Notes under the pieces: generated by a model
What the model saw: the letters and a program-made list of their open reading frames with translations, nothing else
Databases searched by the model: none
Told to the model about the DNA's origin: nothing
Shown: positions 1 through 7,356 of the stretch, in pieces
Numbering within the stretch: position 1 is the stretch's first letter
How the letters are laid out: each line of letters begins with the position of its first letter
Source: Verrucomicrobiales bacterium
GTDB lineage: Bacteria; Verrucomicrobiota; Verrucomicrobiia; Limisphaerales; UBA1096
Direction: 5' to 3'
DNA: 15,246 nt
NCBI GenBank assembly: GCA_011523195.1
Contig: WTHH01000538.1
Coordinates: 1 to 15,246, forward strand
Program-made: the position numbers and the translations under genes

Positions 1-1
1 G

Positions 2-964
2 TGTGGCGGTGGTGGGTTCTTTATGCTGGTGGGAATGATCGGTGCCGCCGCTGGTGATCTGGAAACCAACCCGACCTATGACAAGCAGACGGTTCGCAAC
101 AAAGGCAGCGAAAATGACCTCGCGCTGATCGACCTCAACGGCATGATCGCCAGCTTTGCCGTCGATGCCAACGGCCACAACCAGGTGCAGTCACTCAAGC
201 GGCAATTTAAGTGGGCCAACAACGATGCCTCGGTGGAGGCCATCCTTTTTCGAATCAACTCGCCCGGCGGCGAGGTGCTGGCCTCGGATGAGATCGCGGA
301 CATCGTGCGCGAGAGCGACAAGCCGGTCATCGCGGTGATGGGTGCCGTGGCCGCGTCCGGCGGTTACTACGTGGCCGCGCCAGCCGACTGGATCGTCGCG
401 CATGAGCTGACCATCACCGGCAGCATTGGCGTGATCATGTCCGGCTACAGCGTCCGCAACCTGATGGACAAGGCCGGCGTGCAGCCGATCGTTTTCAAGA
501 GCGGCAAAAACAAGGACATGCTCAGCATTAACAAGCGCGAGGAGGATATCACCGATGAGGAACGCAAAATTGTGCAGGACATGATAGGAGAGACGTTCGG
601 CCGATTCAAAAAAGTCGTGCGTGAGGGCCGCGATGCAAACAACCGAGACGGCAGTAATGGACAGGAGCTCGCGGAAGACTGGGAGTCCTTCGCGGACGGC
701 CGCATCCTCTCCGGTAACACCGCACTCGAGCAGGGCTTCGTGGATGAGTTGGGCGACCTCGACGAAGGCATCGCTCGCGCGCTCAAGATTGCCGGCATCA
801 AAGACGCCAACGTCATCCGCTTCAAGCAGCCGATTAATTTCTCGATGATGTTTCCGTTCCTCGGCAAAAGTGAGCCGCAACAGATTAAGATCGACTGGGG
901 TGTCGAGCTACCCAAGCTCAAGGCCGGCCGGCTCTACTTTCTCTCACCCACCCTGCTTTACTAA
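2..964 (+). CDS. sppA: Signal peptide peptidase SppA (5'-truncated by window edge)
   Basis: This is a membrane-bound serine protease of the SppA 36K type (ClpP/crotonase fold), which degrades leftover signal peptides. The frame is open to the first base of the window and reads CGGGGFFMLVGM before the first ATG at 23. That looks like the end of an N-terminal transmembrane helix, so the true start is probably upstream and ATG 23 is probably internal. Counting from ATG 23, the nucleophile is Ser112 in AASGGYYVAA and the general base is Lys164 in KSGKNKDML. Their 52-residue spacing equals that of the Ser/Lys dyad of Bacillus subtilis SppA as I recall it. The oligomer-forming INSPGGEV and GSIGVIM segments are present, and the C-terminus (LYFLSPTLLY) resembles the family's usual ending. 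The stop codon is followed by a terminator. Identity is secure; only the N-terminus is missing. Confidence 0.93.
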   Translation, partial: CGGGGFFMLVGMIGAAAGDLETNPTYDKQTVRNKGSENDLALIDLNGMIASFAVDANGHNQVQSLKRQFKWANNDASVEAILFRINSPGGEVLASDEIADIVRESDKPVIAVMGAVAASGGYYVAAPADWIVAHELTITGSIGVIMSGYSVRNLMDKAGVQPIVFKSGKNKDMLSINKREEDITDEERKIVQDMIGETFGRFKKVVREGRDANNRDGSNGQELAEDWESFADGRILSGNTALEQGFVDELGDLDEGIARALKIAGIKDANVIRFKQPINFSMMFPFLGKSEPQQIKIDWGVELPKLKAGRLYFLSPTLLY

Positions 965-974
965 CCGCTGCGCG

Positions 975-984
975 CTTGGCCAAG
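975..984. repeat. Iterated palindrome CTTGGCCAAG, copy 1
   Basis: Perfect 10-bp palindrome in the sppA-sulfatase gap, in the context GCG-core-TGC. A degenerate copy (CTTGGCCGAG) follows directly at 987-996. Confidence 0.9.
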
Positions 985-1013
985 TGCTTGGCCGAGCGAC
1001 AAGTGCAAAGCAA

Positions 1014-1044
1014 AAGCCGGCCAAGCGGCCGGCTTCTGTTTTTT
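1014..1044 (+). terminator. Rho-independent terminator of sppA, probably bidirectional
   Basis: A 9-bp stem (AAGCCGGCC / GGCCGGCTT, 1014-1022 and 1027-1035) closes an AAGC loop and is followed by TCTG and T6 (1039-1044). On the other strand the same stem is followed by TTTTG, so it could also end the reverse-strand sulfatase transcript. The loop side contains GGCCAAGCGG, a half-match to the window's iterated palindrome. Confidence 0.8.
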
Positions 1045-1064
1045 GGTTAACGGGTTGCTACAAA

Positions 1065-2639
1065 TTATTTCTTCCGATTGTTCTGCCGATTACGGCGCTG
1101 ATTGGGCCGGATATTTTCCGGATCCTGCTCAGGCACCTTGTAGTGTGCGCGCAGGCGTTTCAACTCCTCTCCCAACCTCGACTGGATGCCGGCAAACTCG
1201 CTGCGGCCATAGATGCTTTGCAACTCGTTCGGATCGGCCGTGAGATCGAACATTTCCCAGTCCTCGTTCTGGTAAAAATGGATCAGCTTATAGTTGCCGT
1301 CCGTCACGCCGTAGTGGCGGGCCACGCTGTGGGCACCGGGGAATTCGTAGTAGTGATAATAAAACGTCTTGCGCCAGTCTGACGGAGTGTCGCCCTTGAG
1401 TAGCGGGAGCAAACTGCGGCCCTGCATGTCGCCCGGGATCTGCGCCCCGGCGATGTCGAGAAACGTCTCAGCAAAATCAAGATTCGACACGATGTCGTCG
1501 TTGATTGAGCCCGGCTCGATCACACCCGGCCAGCGCACAACGAACGGCATGACGAGCGATTCCTCGTACATCCAGCGCTTGTCGTACCAGCCGTGTTCAC
1601 CGAGATACCAGCCCTGGTCCGAGGAGTAGATCACAATGGTGTTCTTTGCCAAACCGGTGTCGTCGAGATACTTCAGCACGCGACCAATGCCGTCGTCGAC
1701 CGACTGCACACAGCGCAGGTAATCCTTGATGTAACGCTGGTACATCCACTTGATCCGCTCCCTACCCTGTAGGTTGGCCTTGCGAAACGCCTCATTCTTC
1801 GGCCCGTAGGCGGCATCCCAAAGTTTCTTCTGTTCCGGCGTGAGATTGTTCGGGCCGGCGTTGAGCTTGAGATCATTCGCGGACAGGTGCCGCGCGATGG
1901 TCATCGTCTGGTTCGCGGCAGCCTTGGTTCGCCCGGAGTAATCGTCCCAAAGCGTCTCCGGCTCGGGGATCTCCACGCCGTCAAACGTGTTGAGGTGAGC
2001 CGGCCCGGGCTGCCAGTTGCGGTGCGGCGCCTTATGCTGGAGCATCAACATGAACGGCTTGTCGCCCTCGCGCTCGTTCTTCAACCAATCAAGCCCCTTG
2101 TCGGTGATGATGTCGGTCGTGTAGCCGACGTTTTTCTCGACTACCACCTCCCCGGCGGCATCGGTCGTACGCATCGGTGGATTGTAGTACGGCCCCTGCC
2201 CGATCAACACGTCGAAGTGATCAAACCCGGTCGGCACACTCTTCAGGTGCCACTTACCGATCATTGCCGTCTCATAGCCAGCCTTGCGGAGCAACTTGGG
2301 GAAAGTCTGCTGCGAACCATCAAACGGCGTACCGCCGTTCCTCATAAAGCCGTTCAGGTGACTGTGCTTGCCGGTGAGGATGACCGCGCGGCTTGGCCCA
2401 CAGATCGCATTCGTCACGTAGCATTTCTTGAAGCGCATCCCCTCGTGCGCGATACGGTCGATGTGCGGCGTCTTGTTGATCCGCGAACCGTAGGAGCTGA
2501 TCGCATGCGCCGAGTGGTCATCCGTGAAAATGAAAACCACATTCGGCCGCTTGGCCGCCTCAGCCTGTGGCGCTGCCACCACGCCACCCAGCACCGCCAT
2601 AGCCAGCAATGCCACCGTTTTTTGAATGAATCGTTTCAT
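1065..2639 (-). CDS. Secreted formylglycine-dependent sulfatase (S1 family)
   Basis: The gene encodes a 524-residue type I sulfatase that hydrolyses sulfate esters, probably on sulfated polysaccharide. Residues 1-29 form a signal peptide (charged start, hydrophobic stretch, AEA-A end), so it acts outside the cytoplasm. The signature C80-G-P-S-R84 followed by LTGK marks the cysteine converted to formylglycine. Other active-site positions visible are D40-D41 (metal), K91, H93, K129, H131, H206 (APH), D341-Q342 (metal) and K354. The segment DQGWYLGEHGWYDKR resembles N-acetylglucosamine-6-sulfatase and iduronate-sulfatase-like groups, but the substrate is not assigned. The C-terminal tail is Arg/Asn-rich. 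The gene is divergent from the GntP permease. The upstream sequence offers only a weak GGGGCG Shine-Dalgarno candidate. No sulfatase-maturing enzyme is in the window. Confidence 0.93.
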   Translation of the reverse strand: MKRFIQKTVALLAMAVLGGVVAAPQAEAAKRPNVVFIFTDDHSAHAISSYGSRINKTPHIDRIAHEGMRFKKCYVTNAICGPSRAVILTGKHSHLNGFMRNGGTPFDGSQQTFPKLLRKAGYETAMIGKWHLKSVPTGFDHFDVLIGQGPYYNPPMRTTDAAGEVVVEKNVGYTTDIITDKGLDWLKNEREGDKPFMLMLQHKAPHRNWQPGPAHLNTFDGVEIPEPETLWDDYSGRTKAAANQTMTIARHLSANDLKLNAGPNNLTPEQKKLWDAAYGPKNEAFRKANLQGRERIKWMYQRYIKDYLRCVQSVDDGIGRVLKYLDDTGLAKNTIVIYSSDQGWYLGEHGWYDKRWMYEESLVMPFVVRWPGVIEPGSINDDIVSNLDFAETFLDIAGAQIPGDMQGRSLLPLLKGDTPSDWRKTFYYHYYEFPGAHSVARHYGVTDGNYKLIHFYQNEDWEMFDLTADPNELQSIYGRSEFAGIQSRLGEELKRLRAHYKVPEQDPENIRPNQRRNRQNNRKK

Positions 2640-2661
2640 GGAAAATCGCCCCGGCCAAGCG

Positions 2662-2671
2662 CTTGGCCAAG
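2662..2671. repeat. Iterated palindrome CTTGGCCAAG, copy 2
   Basis: It lies in the divergent gap 22 bp upstream of the sulfatase start. It overlaps the 16-bp palindrome GGCCAAGCGCTTGGCC at 2653-2668, so two palindrome centres sit 7.5 bp apart. Confidence 0.9.
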
Positions 2672-2716
2672 TACCAAGTCAAAACCGGAAAGGCCGAATC
2701 TATTCACCCACCTGCG

Positions 2717-2726
2717 CTTGGCCAAG
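2717..2726. repeat. Iterated palindrome CTTGGCCAAG, copy 3
   Basis: Second full copy in the divergent gap, 55 bp from the previous one. Left flank GCG, right flank CTC. Confidence 0.9.
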
Positions 2727-2767
2727 CTCGAATGCAAGCCACCGTCCATAAAGCAGCTATGTACGTG

Positions 2768-2777
2768 CTTGGCCAAG
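2768..2777. repeat. Iterated palindrome CTTGGCCAAG, copy 4
   Basis: Third full copy in the divergent gap, 51 bp from the previous one and 68 bp before the permease ATG. Flanks GTG and GTT. Confidence 0.9.
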
Positions 2778-2845
2778 GTTTGGTTTGACCGGGGAGCAGT
2801 TTTTTGCGGGACTACCGGCACCCGAACATTTGCCTTTGGCATACC

Positions 2846-4405
2846 ATGACACATTCTCTTTTGGCACAAGCCGCTGACTCCGTCTCGTACTGGCCGCTGG
2901 GTATCCTGGCGATCAGTGTTGTGTTTATCGTCTTCTCGATCATTAAGCTGAAGCTACACCCGTTCCTTGCGCTGATTTTTGCCGCTGTACTGACCGGCCT
3001 GTTGACCGGTGATCTGCCCGGAATGACCACGGAAAATGTGGGCCTGTTCAAGAACCGCGTAGCGTTAAACGACACTCCGGATGACACGACAAACGACATG
3101 TTGCTGGCGTTGAACTGGTCTTTTCTTGGCTTTGGCAACACGGCGGGTGGCATCGGTTTTGTTGTGGCACTAGCGGCCATCATCGGCACTTGCATGCTGG
3201 GGAGCGGTGCTGCGGATCGTGTGGTGCGGGCCTTGATGAATCTGTTTGGCGAAAAACGGGCCGGATTGGTTCTGCTGCTGAGTGGCTTCCTGCTTTCCAT
3301 TCCGGTCTTTTTTGACACTGTGTTTTTCCTGCTGATACCGCTGGCGCGTGCGCTGAGTTTGCGAACGGGCAAAGGCTACACGTTGTATGTCATCGCGATG
3401 GCGGGGGCAGGGGCGATCACCCACTCGATGGTGCCACCGACGCCGGGGCCATTGATGATCGCCAACGGTCTCAAGCTGGACTTGGGGTTGGCCATGATGG
3501 CAGGTCTTTCAGCCAGCATCCTACCTGCAATTTTAGTGCTTTTTCTGGCCCGGAAGTTTGACTCCAAATTCAACATCCCGATGCGCGACACGCCCGGTGC
3601 GTCCACCAGCGAACTGAAAAGCATCGTCGATAAAAAGGATTCCGAGTTGCCAAATCTTTTCCTGTCGTCACTGCCTGTAGCGCTGCCGGTGGTGTTAATT
3701 TCCTTGGTTTCTATTTTGAAACTGGCCAATAAGGACATCTCCGCTACAGGGTGGTTTCAGTATTTGGAATTCTTTGGGAATCCAAATGTCGCCATGCTGG
3801 TGGCTGCCGTCATTTCTATTTACACACTCGCTGCCCAGATGATCGGTGAAAAACGGATCGGCGAAGGAGGCGTGATGTCTACCTTGGCCAAGGCTCTTGA
3901 GAATCCTCTTCAGACCGCTGGAATCATCATCCTGATCACCGGGGCCGGTGGAGCATTCGGCGGGATGATTCGTTTGGCTGGCGTTGGCGAAACCATTGAG
4001 GCACTGGCCAAGAGCTATAATATTTCACTGATCCTCTTGGCCTGGGGGGCGACGGCGGTGGTGCGGATCGCGCAGGGGTCTGCCACGGTCTCGATGATCA
4101 CCGGAGTGGGCCTGATGAGCGCGGTAATTGGTGACGGCAGCGATTTGGCCTATCATCCGCTGTACATCTTCCTCGCGATCGGGTTTGGCTCCATTACGTT
4201 GTCGTGGATGAACGACAGCGGCTTCTGGGTGGTACAACGCCTGAGCGGCTTCACGGAAAAAGAGACGCTCAAGACCTGGAGCGTGTTGCTGACCGCCATC
4301 GCCGTGCTTGGCCTGGTGCAGACGCTCATCTTCTCCAAAATCCTCCCGCTTAAGCAGGAGGCCAAGCCGGCGGAGAAGGCGGCGCTGGTCGTTCAGCAGA
4401 ATTAG
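2846..4405 (+). CDS. GntP-family permease (gluconate/sugar-acid:H+ symporter)
   Basis: The product is a 519-residue polytopic inner-membrane transporter of the gluconate permease family. Members import gluconate or related short organic acids with protons; the substrate here is not determinable. Signature segments are IPVFFD (about 152-157) and THSMVPPTPGP (192-202), both hallmarks of GntP/GntT/DsdX-type carriers. Hydrophobic helices run through most of the length, and the charged tail ends AEKAALVVQQN. It is about 70 residues longer than E. coli GntP, with an extra polar loop near residues 58-87 and a longer C-terminus. ATG 2846 is chosen because an upstream TTG (2804) would add a polar 14-residue extension before the first helix. 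No clear Shine-Dalgarno precedes it. One copy of the iterated palindrome lies inside the gene. The sulfatase is divergent upstream. Confidence 0.88.
   Translation: MTHSLLAQAADSVSYWPLGILAISVVFIVFSIIKLKLHPFLALIFAAVLTGLLTGDLPGMTTENVGLFKNRVALNDTPDDTTNDMLLALNWSFLGFGNTAGGIGFVVALAAIIGTCMLGSGAADRVVRALMNLFGEKRAGLVLLLSGFLLSIPVFFDTVFFLLIPLARALSLRTGKGYTLYVIAMAGAGAITHSMVPPTPGPLMIANGLKLDLGLAMMAGLSASILPAILVLFLARKFDSKFNIPMRDTPGASTSELKSIVDKKDSELPNLFLSSLPVALPVVLISLVSILKLANKDISATGWFQYLEFFGNPNVAMLVAAVISIYTLAAQMIGEKRIGEGGVMSTLAKALENPLQTAGIIILITGAGGAFGGMIRLAGVGETIEALAKSYNISLILLAWGATAVVRIAQGSATVSMITGVGLMSAVIGDGSDLAYHPLYIFLAIGFGSITLSWMNDSGFWVVQRLSGFTEKETLKTWSVLLTAIAVLGLVQTLIFSKILPLKQEAKPAEKAALVVQQN
3883..3892. repeat. 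Iterated palindrome CTTGGCCAAG, copy 5
   Basis: Inside the permease gene, read in the frame that gives T-L-A-K-A in a hydrophilic segment. Flanks TAC and GCT. Confidence 0.9.
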
Positions 4406-4450
4406 TTTGAACCGGCGGGGAATCGCTTTTCTTATCTGTCGAGGCGCAGC

Positions 4451-4464
4451 CGCTTGGCCAAGCG
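4451..4464. repeat. Iterated palindrome, extended 14-mer CGCTTGGCCAAGCG, copy 6
   Basis: Full 14-bp form in the permease-argA gap, 13 bp before the preferred argA start. Its TTG (4454) is in frame with argA and could itself be a start codon. Confidence 0.9.
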
Positions 4465-4477
4465 CCAAAAGAGCCAC

Positions 4478-5758
4478 GTGAAACCGACCGATCTCAGGGG
4501 GATTCTGCAGTATATTCCGAAGTTTCGGGACCGGATTTTTGTGATCAGCATCGATGGCGCGATTGTCAGCGATGAGAATTTTGCCAATCTCCTGCTCGAC
4601 TTCGCCGTGCTACGATCGCTCAACATCCGCGTGGCGCTGGTCCACGGCGCGGCCAGCCAGATCGCCGCGCTGGGGGCCGAGCGCGGCGTTGAGCCGTCCG
4701 ATCTCGACGGCACCGAGCCGGTCAACGAAGTCACGTTGGAACTCGCACTCACGGCGGCCAACCGGTTGACGCACGAGATACTTGAGGGCTTCACCGCCAA
4801 CGGGTTGCGCGGCGTCTCGACCAACGCAGTGACCGCCCACCCTCGCGGCATCATCGACGGTATCGACTATTGGTACGCCGGCAAGGCGGAACGGATCGAC
4901 CTTGGCCACCTCGAAGGACTGCTCGCACAGGGCAACATCCCGATCATCCCTCCGCTTGGTTTCGACCGCGAGGGCAACACCTACCGCGTTAACTCTGACG
5001 ACCTCGCCCGCGAAGTCGCCGTCCGGCTCAAGGCAACCAAGCTGATTTACGTGACCACCCGCGACGGTCTGATCCGAAACGGTGAGGTCATCCGCCAGAT
5101 TCCCAACGGCGAGCTGGACCAGATTCTTGAGCATGAACCGGCCAGCCTCCAGCCGGAGCAATTGGCCAAGGCCCGCAACTCCGCCACCGCCTGCCGGGCC
5201 GGCATTCCGCGTGTGCACCTCATCAACGGCAGTGTGCACGAAGGCCTGCTCGCCGAGGTGTTTTCAAATACCGGCATCGGCACGCTCGTTTACGCAAACG
5301 AATATCGGCAGATTCGACCGGCCAAAAAAAGCGACCTCAGCAGCATCCTTGCGCTGACCAAGAGCGCCGTCGAAGCGGAGGAGCTGATGGACCGCAGCCT
5401 CGCCGACATCGAGGCTAATATTGCGGAGTATCACCTGTTTGAGATTGACGGCAATCCGGTCGGCTGCTTTTCACTCACACTTTATCATCACAGCAACATG
5501 GGAGAACTGGGCTCGGTCTGCGTGAGTGCTGCCCATGAAAATCAGGGCATCGGCAGCCGACTGGTCGAGTACGCCGAAAAACTGGGCCGCGACCATGGCT
5601 TGACCAGGCTGTTCGTCCTCTCGACCCAGACCTTCAAGTGGTTTCAGTCGCGAGCCGGGTTCGCCGAGGGTGAACTGTCGGAACTTCCCGAGCCACGCCA
5701 CTCCGCCGCCACCTCAAACGGCCGCAACTCAAAGGCGCTTTTCAAGTCACTCGAATGA
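4478..5758 (+). CDS. argA: N-acetylglutamate synthase ArgA
   Basis: This enzyme transfers acetyl from acetyl-CoA to glutamate, the first step of arginine biosynthesis. From GTG 4478 the protein has 426 residues, close to E. coli ArgA (443). The order is the classical bifunctional one. Residues about 12-265 form an amino-acid-kinase-like domain (FVISIDGAIV, RVALVHGAASQI), which in this family is regulatory and binds arginine. Residues about 275-426 form a GNAT acetyltransferase domain with the acetyl-CoA loop QGIGSR (356-361) and the conserved LFVLSTQTFKWFQSRAGF. The in-frame TTG at 4454 would add eight residues and lies within the iterated palindrome. GTG 4478 is preferred because it has a weak AAAAGAG upstream and gives a family-like N-terminus. 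The stop overlaps the next gene as ATGA. Identity is secure; the start is uncertain. Confidence 0.93.
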   Translation: MKPTDLRGILQYIPKFRDRIFVISIDGAIVSDENFANLLLDFAVLRSLNIRVALVHGAASQIAALGAERGVEPSDLDGTEPVNEVTLELALTAANRLTHEILEGFTANGLRGVSTNAVTAHPRGIIDGIDYWYAGKAERIDLGHLEGLLAQGNIPIIPPLGFDREGNTYRVNSDDLAREVAVRLKATKLIYVTTRDGLIRNGEVIRQIPNGELDQILEHEPASLQPEQLAKARNSATACRAGIPRVHLINGSVHEGLLAEVFSNTGIGTLVYANEYRQIRPAKKSDLSSILALTKSAVEAEELMDRSLADIEANIAEYHLFEIDGNPVGCFSLTLYHHSNMGELGSVCVSAAHENQGIGSRLVEYAEKLGRDHGLTRLFVLSTQTFKWFQSRAGFAEGELSELPEPRHSAATSNGRNSKALFKSLE

Positions 5759-6312
5759 ACCCCAGGCTGCTTCAGCCGATCCGGGAAACGTGCGAGCGGC
5801 ACGGCATCGACCCGACGACGCGACTGCTCATCGCCAGCGTGGCTGACCAACGCCTGGCCGAATGCCGGCAGGTCGCCGGATGGGAGTTCGTCGAGGAGCG
5901 GCGCATTATCATTTCCACATCACGCAACGGCGTTGGCCAAGCGGAGGGCTCGGAGAAAACCCCACTTGGCCTGCACCGCATCACCGAAAAATTCGGGGAC
6001 AACCTACCGGCAGGGATGGTGTTCGAGGGACGCCAAGTGACCGGCACAGTGGAGGACGAACCGGACGCCGCCATCGCACATCGCATCCTATGGCTGGAGG
6101 GACTCGAGCCCGGTTTCAACCAGGGCGGCAATGTCGATACCCACGCGCGCTACGTGTACATCCATGGAGTGGGTGACGAATCCACGCTTGGCCAACCGGC
6201 CTCACGAGGCTGCCTCCACATGGCCGCCACCGACCTGCTCCCTTTCCACGACCGCACCCCCCCCGGCACCCTCCTCTGGATAACCGAATCGTCGTTGGGT
6301 CAGGGTAATTGA
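5755..6312 (+). CDS. YkuD-family L,D-transpeptidase, no evident signal peptide
   Basis: The 185-residue protein carries the YkuD catalytic signature: H137-G138, then S150-R151-G152-C153-L-H155, with Cys153 as nucleophile. YkuD enzymes form 3-3 peptidoglycan cross-links or attach proteins to peptidoglycan in the periplasm. The N-terminus (MNPRLLQPIRETCERHG) shows no signal peptide or membrane anchor, which is odd for this family. Either export is non-classical, the real start lies inside argA, or the protein has a cytoplasmic role. The ATG overlaps the argA stop (ATGA), so translation is probably coupled. Near-copies of the iterated palindrome encode GVGQA (about 59-63) and the TLGQ stretch at 144-147, the latter between the catalytic His and Cys motifs. 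The gene ends in a 13-bp tail-to-tail overlap with the reverse-strand dehydrogenase. Confidence 0.85.
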   Translation: MNPRLLQPIRETCERHGIDPTTRLLIASVADQRLAECRQVAGWEFVEERRIIISTSRNGVGQAEGSEKTPLGLHRITEKFGDNLPAGMVFEGRQVTGTVEDEPDAAIAHRILWLEGLEPGFNQGGNVDTHARYVYIHGVGDESTLGQPASRGCLHMAATDLLPFHDRTPPGTLLWITESSLGQGN

Positions 6313-7268
6313 TCCTGATTGACGACGTTTGTGGGGTTGCCGGTGATGAAGGCTTTTACATTGTTGGCGGCGATGTCGATCAACCGGCGGCGGGCGGCTT
6401 GGGTGGCCCAGCCGATGTGCGGGGTGATGTGGCAGTTTGGTGCGCTGTACAGCGGATGACCGGCAGGCGGCGGCTCGATCTCCATCACGTCCAACCCGGC
6501 ACCGGCGATCTCGCCATCGTGCAACGCCCTGGCCAACGCCTCCGTATCGACCAACGGACCGCGAGCGGTGTTGATCAACAGCGCGCTTGGCTTCATTTGC
6601 TTCAATCGTTCGGCGCTGATGAGGTGGAGATTTTTCTCGGTCAAGGGACAGTGCAGGCTGAGGACATCGCTTTGCGCAAAAGCTTCGTCCAGCCCAACCA
6701 TCTCGATGCCGTCGGGCTGTTCGCGTGGTGGCCGGTGGTTGTGGGCGATCACGCGCATGCCAAACGCTTTGGCCAAGGCGGCGGTTTCGCGGCCGATTTG
6801 GCCAAGACCGATGATGCCAAATGTCTGCCCCTTCAGCTCCGCCAGCGGAGCGTTCCAAAAACAAAAATCAGGGCAGTCAGCCCAGACCCCTTGGCGAACC
6901 GCCTCGGCGTGGGATGCCACGTGCTGGGTCAGGTTGAGCACGTGCGCGAAGACCATCTGCGCTACAGCCGGCGTGGAGTAGGCCGGGATGTTCGTGACCG
7001 GGACGCCACGGGCACCGGCGGCAGCGAGGTCGACGACGTTGTAGCCGGTGGCCAGCACGCCAATGTACTTGAGATTGGCCAAGCGGCCGATGCTCTCGGC
7101 ATCCAGCACGGTTTTGTTGGTAAGCACGATCTCGGCATCGGCTGCCCGCTCGGCGATCAACCCGGACGGGGTACGGTCGTGGGTCTGCACTTGGCCAAGC
7201 GCTTCGAGGGGAGCCCAGTCGAGGTCACCGGGGTTGGCCGTGTATGCATCAAGGATGACTATTTTCAC
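6300..7268 (-). CDS. D-2-hydroxyacid dehydrogenase, hydroxypyruvate reductase/glycerate dehydrogenase-like
   Basis: From GTG 7268 this is a 322-residue NAD(P)-dependent dehydrogenase that interconverts 2-keto and D-2-hydroxy acids. The nucleotide-binding loop is G154-L-G156-Q-I-G159. The catalytic triad is Arg236 (INTARGPLVD), Glu265 (EIEPPP) and His284 (ITPHIGW). The N-terminus MKIVILDAYTANPGDLDW, together with GVLATGYNVVD and DFCFWNAPL, points to the glycerate dehydrogenase/hydroxypyruvate reductase branch, though substrate remains an inference. An upstream in-frame ATG at 7373 would add 35 residues of non-family sequence and run into the divergent neighbour, so GTG 7268 is preferred. No strong Shine-Dalgarno is seen. 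Several palindrome copies or near-copies fall in this gene (6769, 6798, 7075, 7190). The 7190 copy encodes A-L-G-Q-V. Confidence 0.88.
   Translation of the reverse strand: MKIVILDAYTANPGDLDWAPLEALGQVQTHDRTPSGLIAERAADAEIVLTNKTVLDAESIGRLANLKYIGVLATGYNVVDLAAAGARGVPVTNIPAYSTPAVAQMVFAHVLNLTQHVASHAEAVRQGVWADCPDFCFWNAPLAELKGQTFGIIGLGQIGRETAALAKAFGMRVIAHNHRPPREQPDGIEMVGLDEAFAQSDVLSLHCPLTEKNLHLISAERLKQMKPSALLINTARGPLVDTEALARALHDGEIAGAGLDVMEIEPPPAGHPLYSAPNCHITPHIGWATQAARRRLIDIAANNVKAFITGNPTNVVNQDQLP
7190..7199. repeat. Iterated palindrome CTTGGCCAAG, copy 7
   Basis: Inside the reverse-strand dehydrogenase near its N-terminus, read as A-L-G-Q-V. Right flank CGC, left flank GCA. Confidence 0.9.
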
Positions 7269-7356
7269 GCGGCCCGAATGAAACGGGAACCGGCCGCGCA
7301 CGGCAATTCGGAAAAATGCGGTTGCCAGAGGCGCGCAGGGTGTGGACGCTTGGGGC

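Larger units (their letters stand above)
2640..2845. promoter_or_regulatory. Divergent promoter region with three copies of the iterated palindrome
   Basis: This 206-bp non-coding gap separates the divergent sulfatase and permease genes, so promoters for both must lie here unless transcription starts further away. No convincing -35/-10 pair was found by eye. It holds three full CTTGGCCAAG copies at 2662, 2717 and 2768. The first is part of a longer, overlapping palindrome GGCCAAGCGCTTGGCC (2653-2668). Confidence 0.5.

Noticed and set aside
1887..2849. Long forward open frame (320 codons) across the sulfatase gene
   Set aside because: It is antisense to the secure sulfatase, has no recognisable domain, and is explained by the GC-rich codon pattern of the reverse gene.
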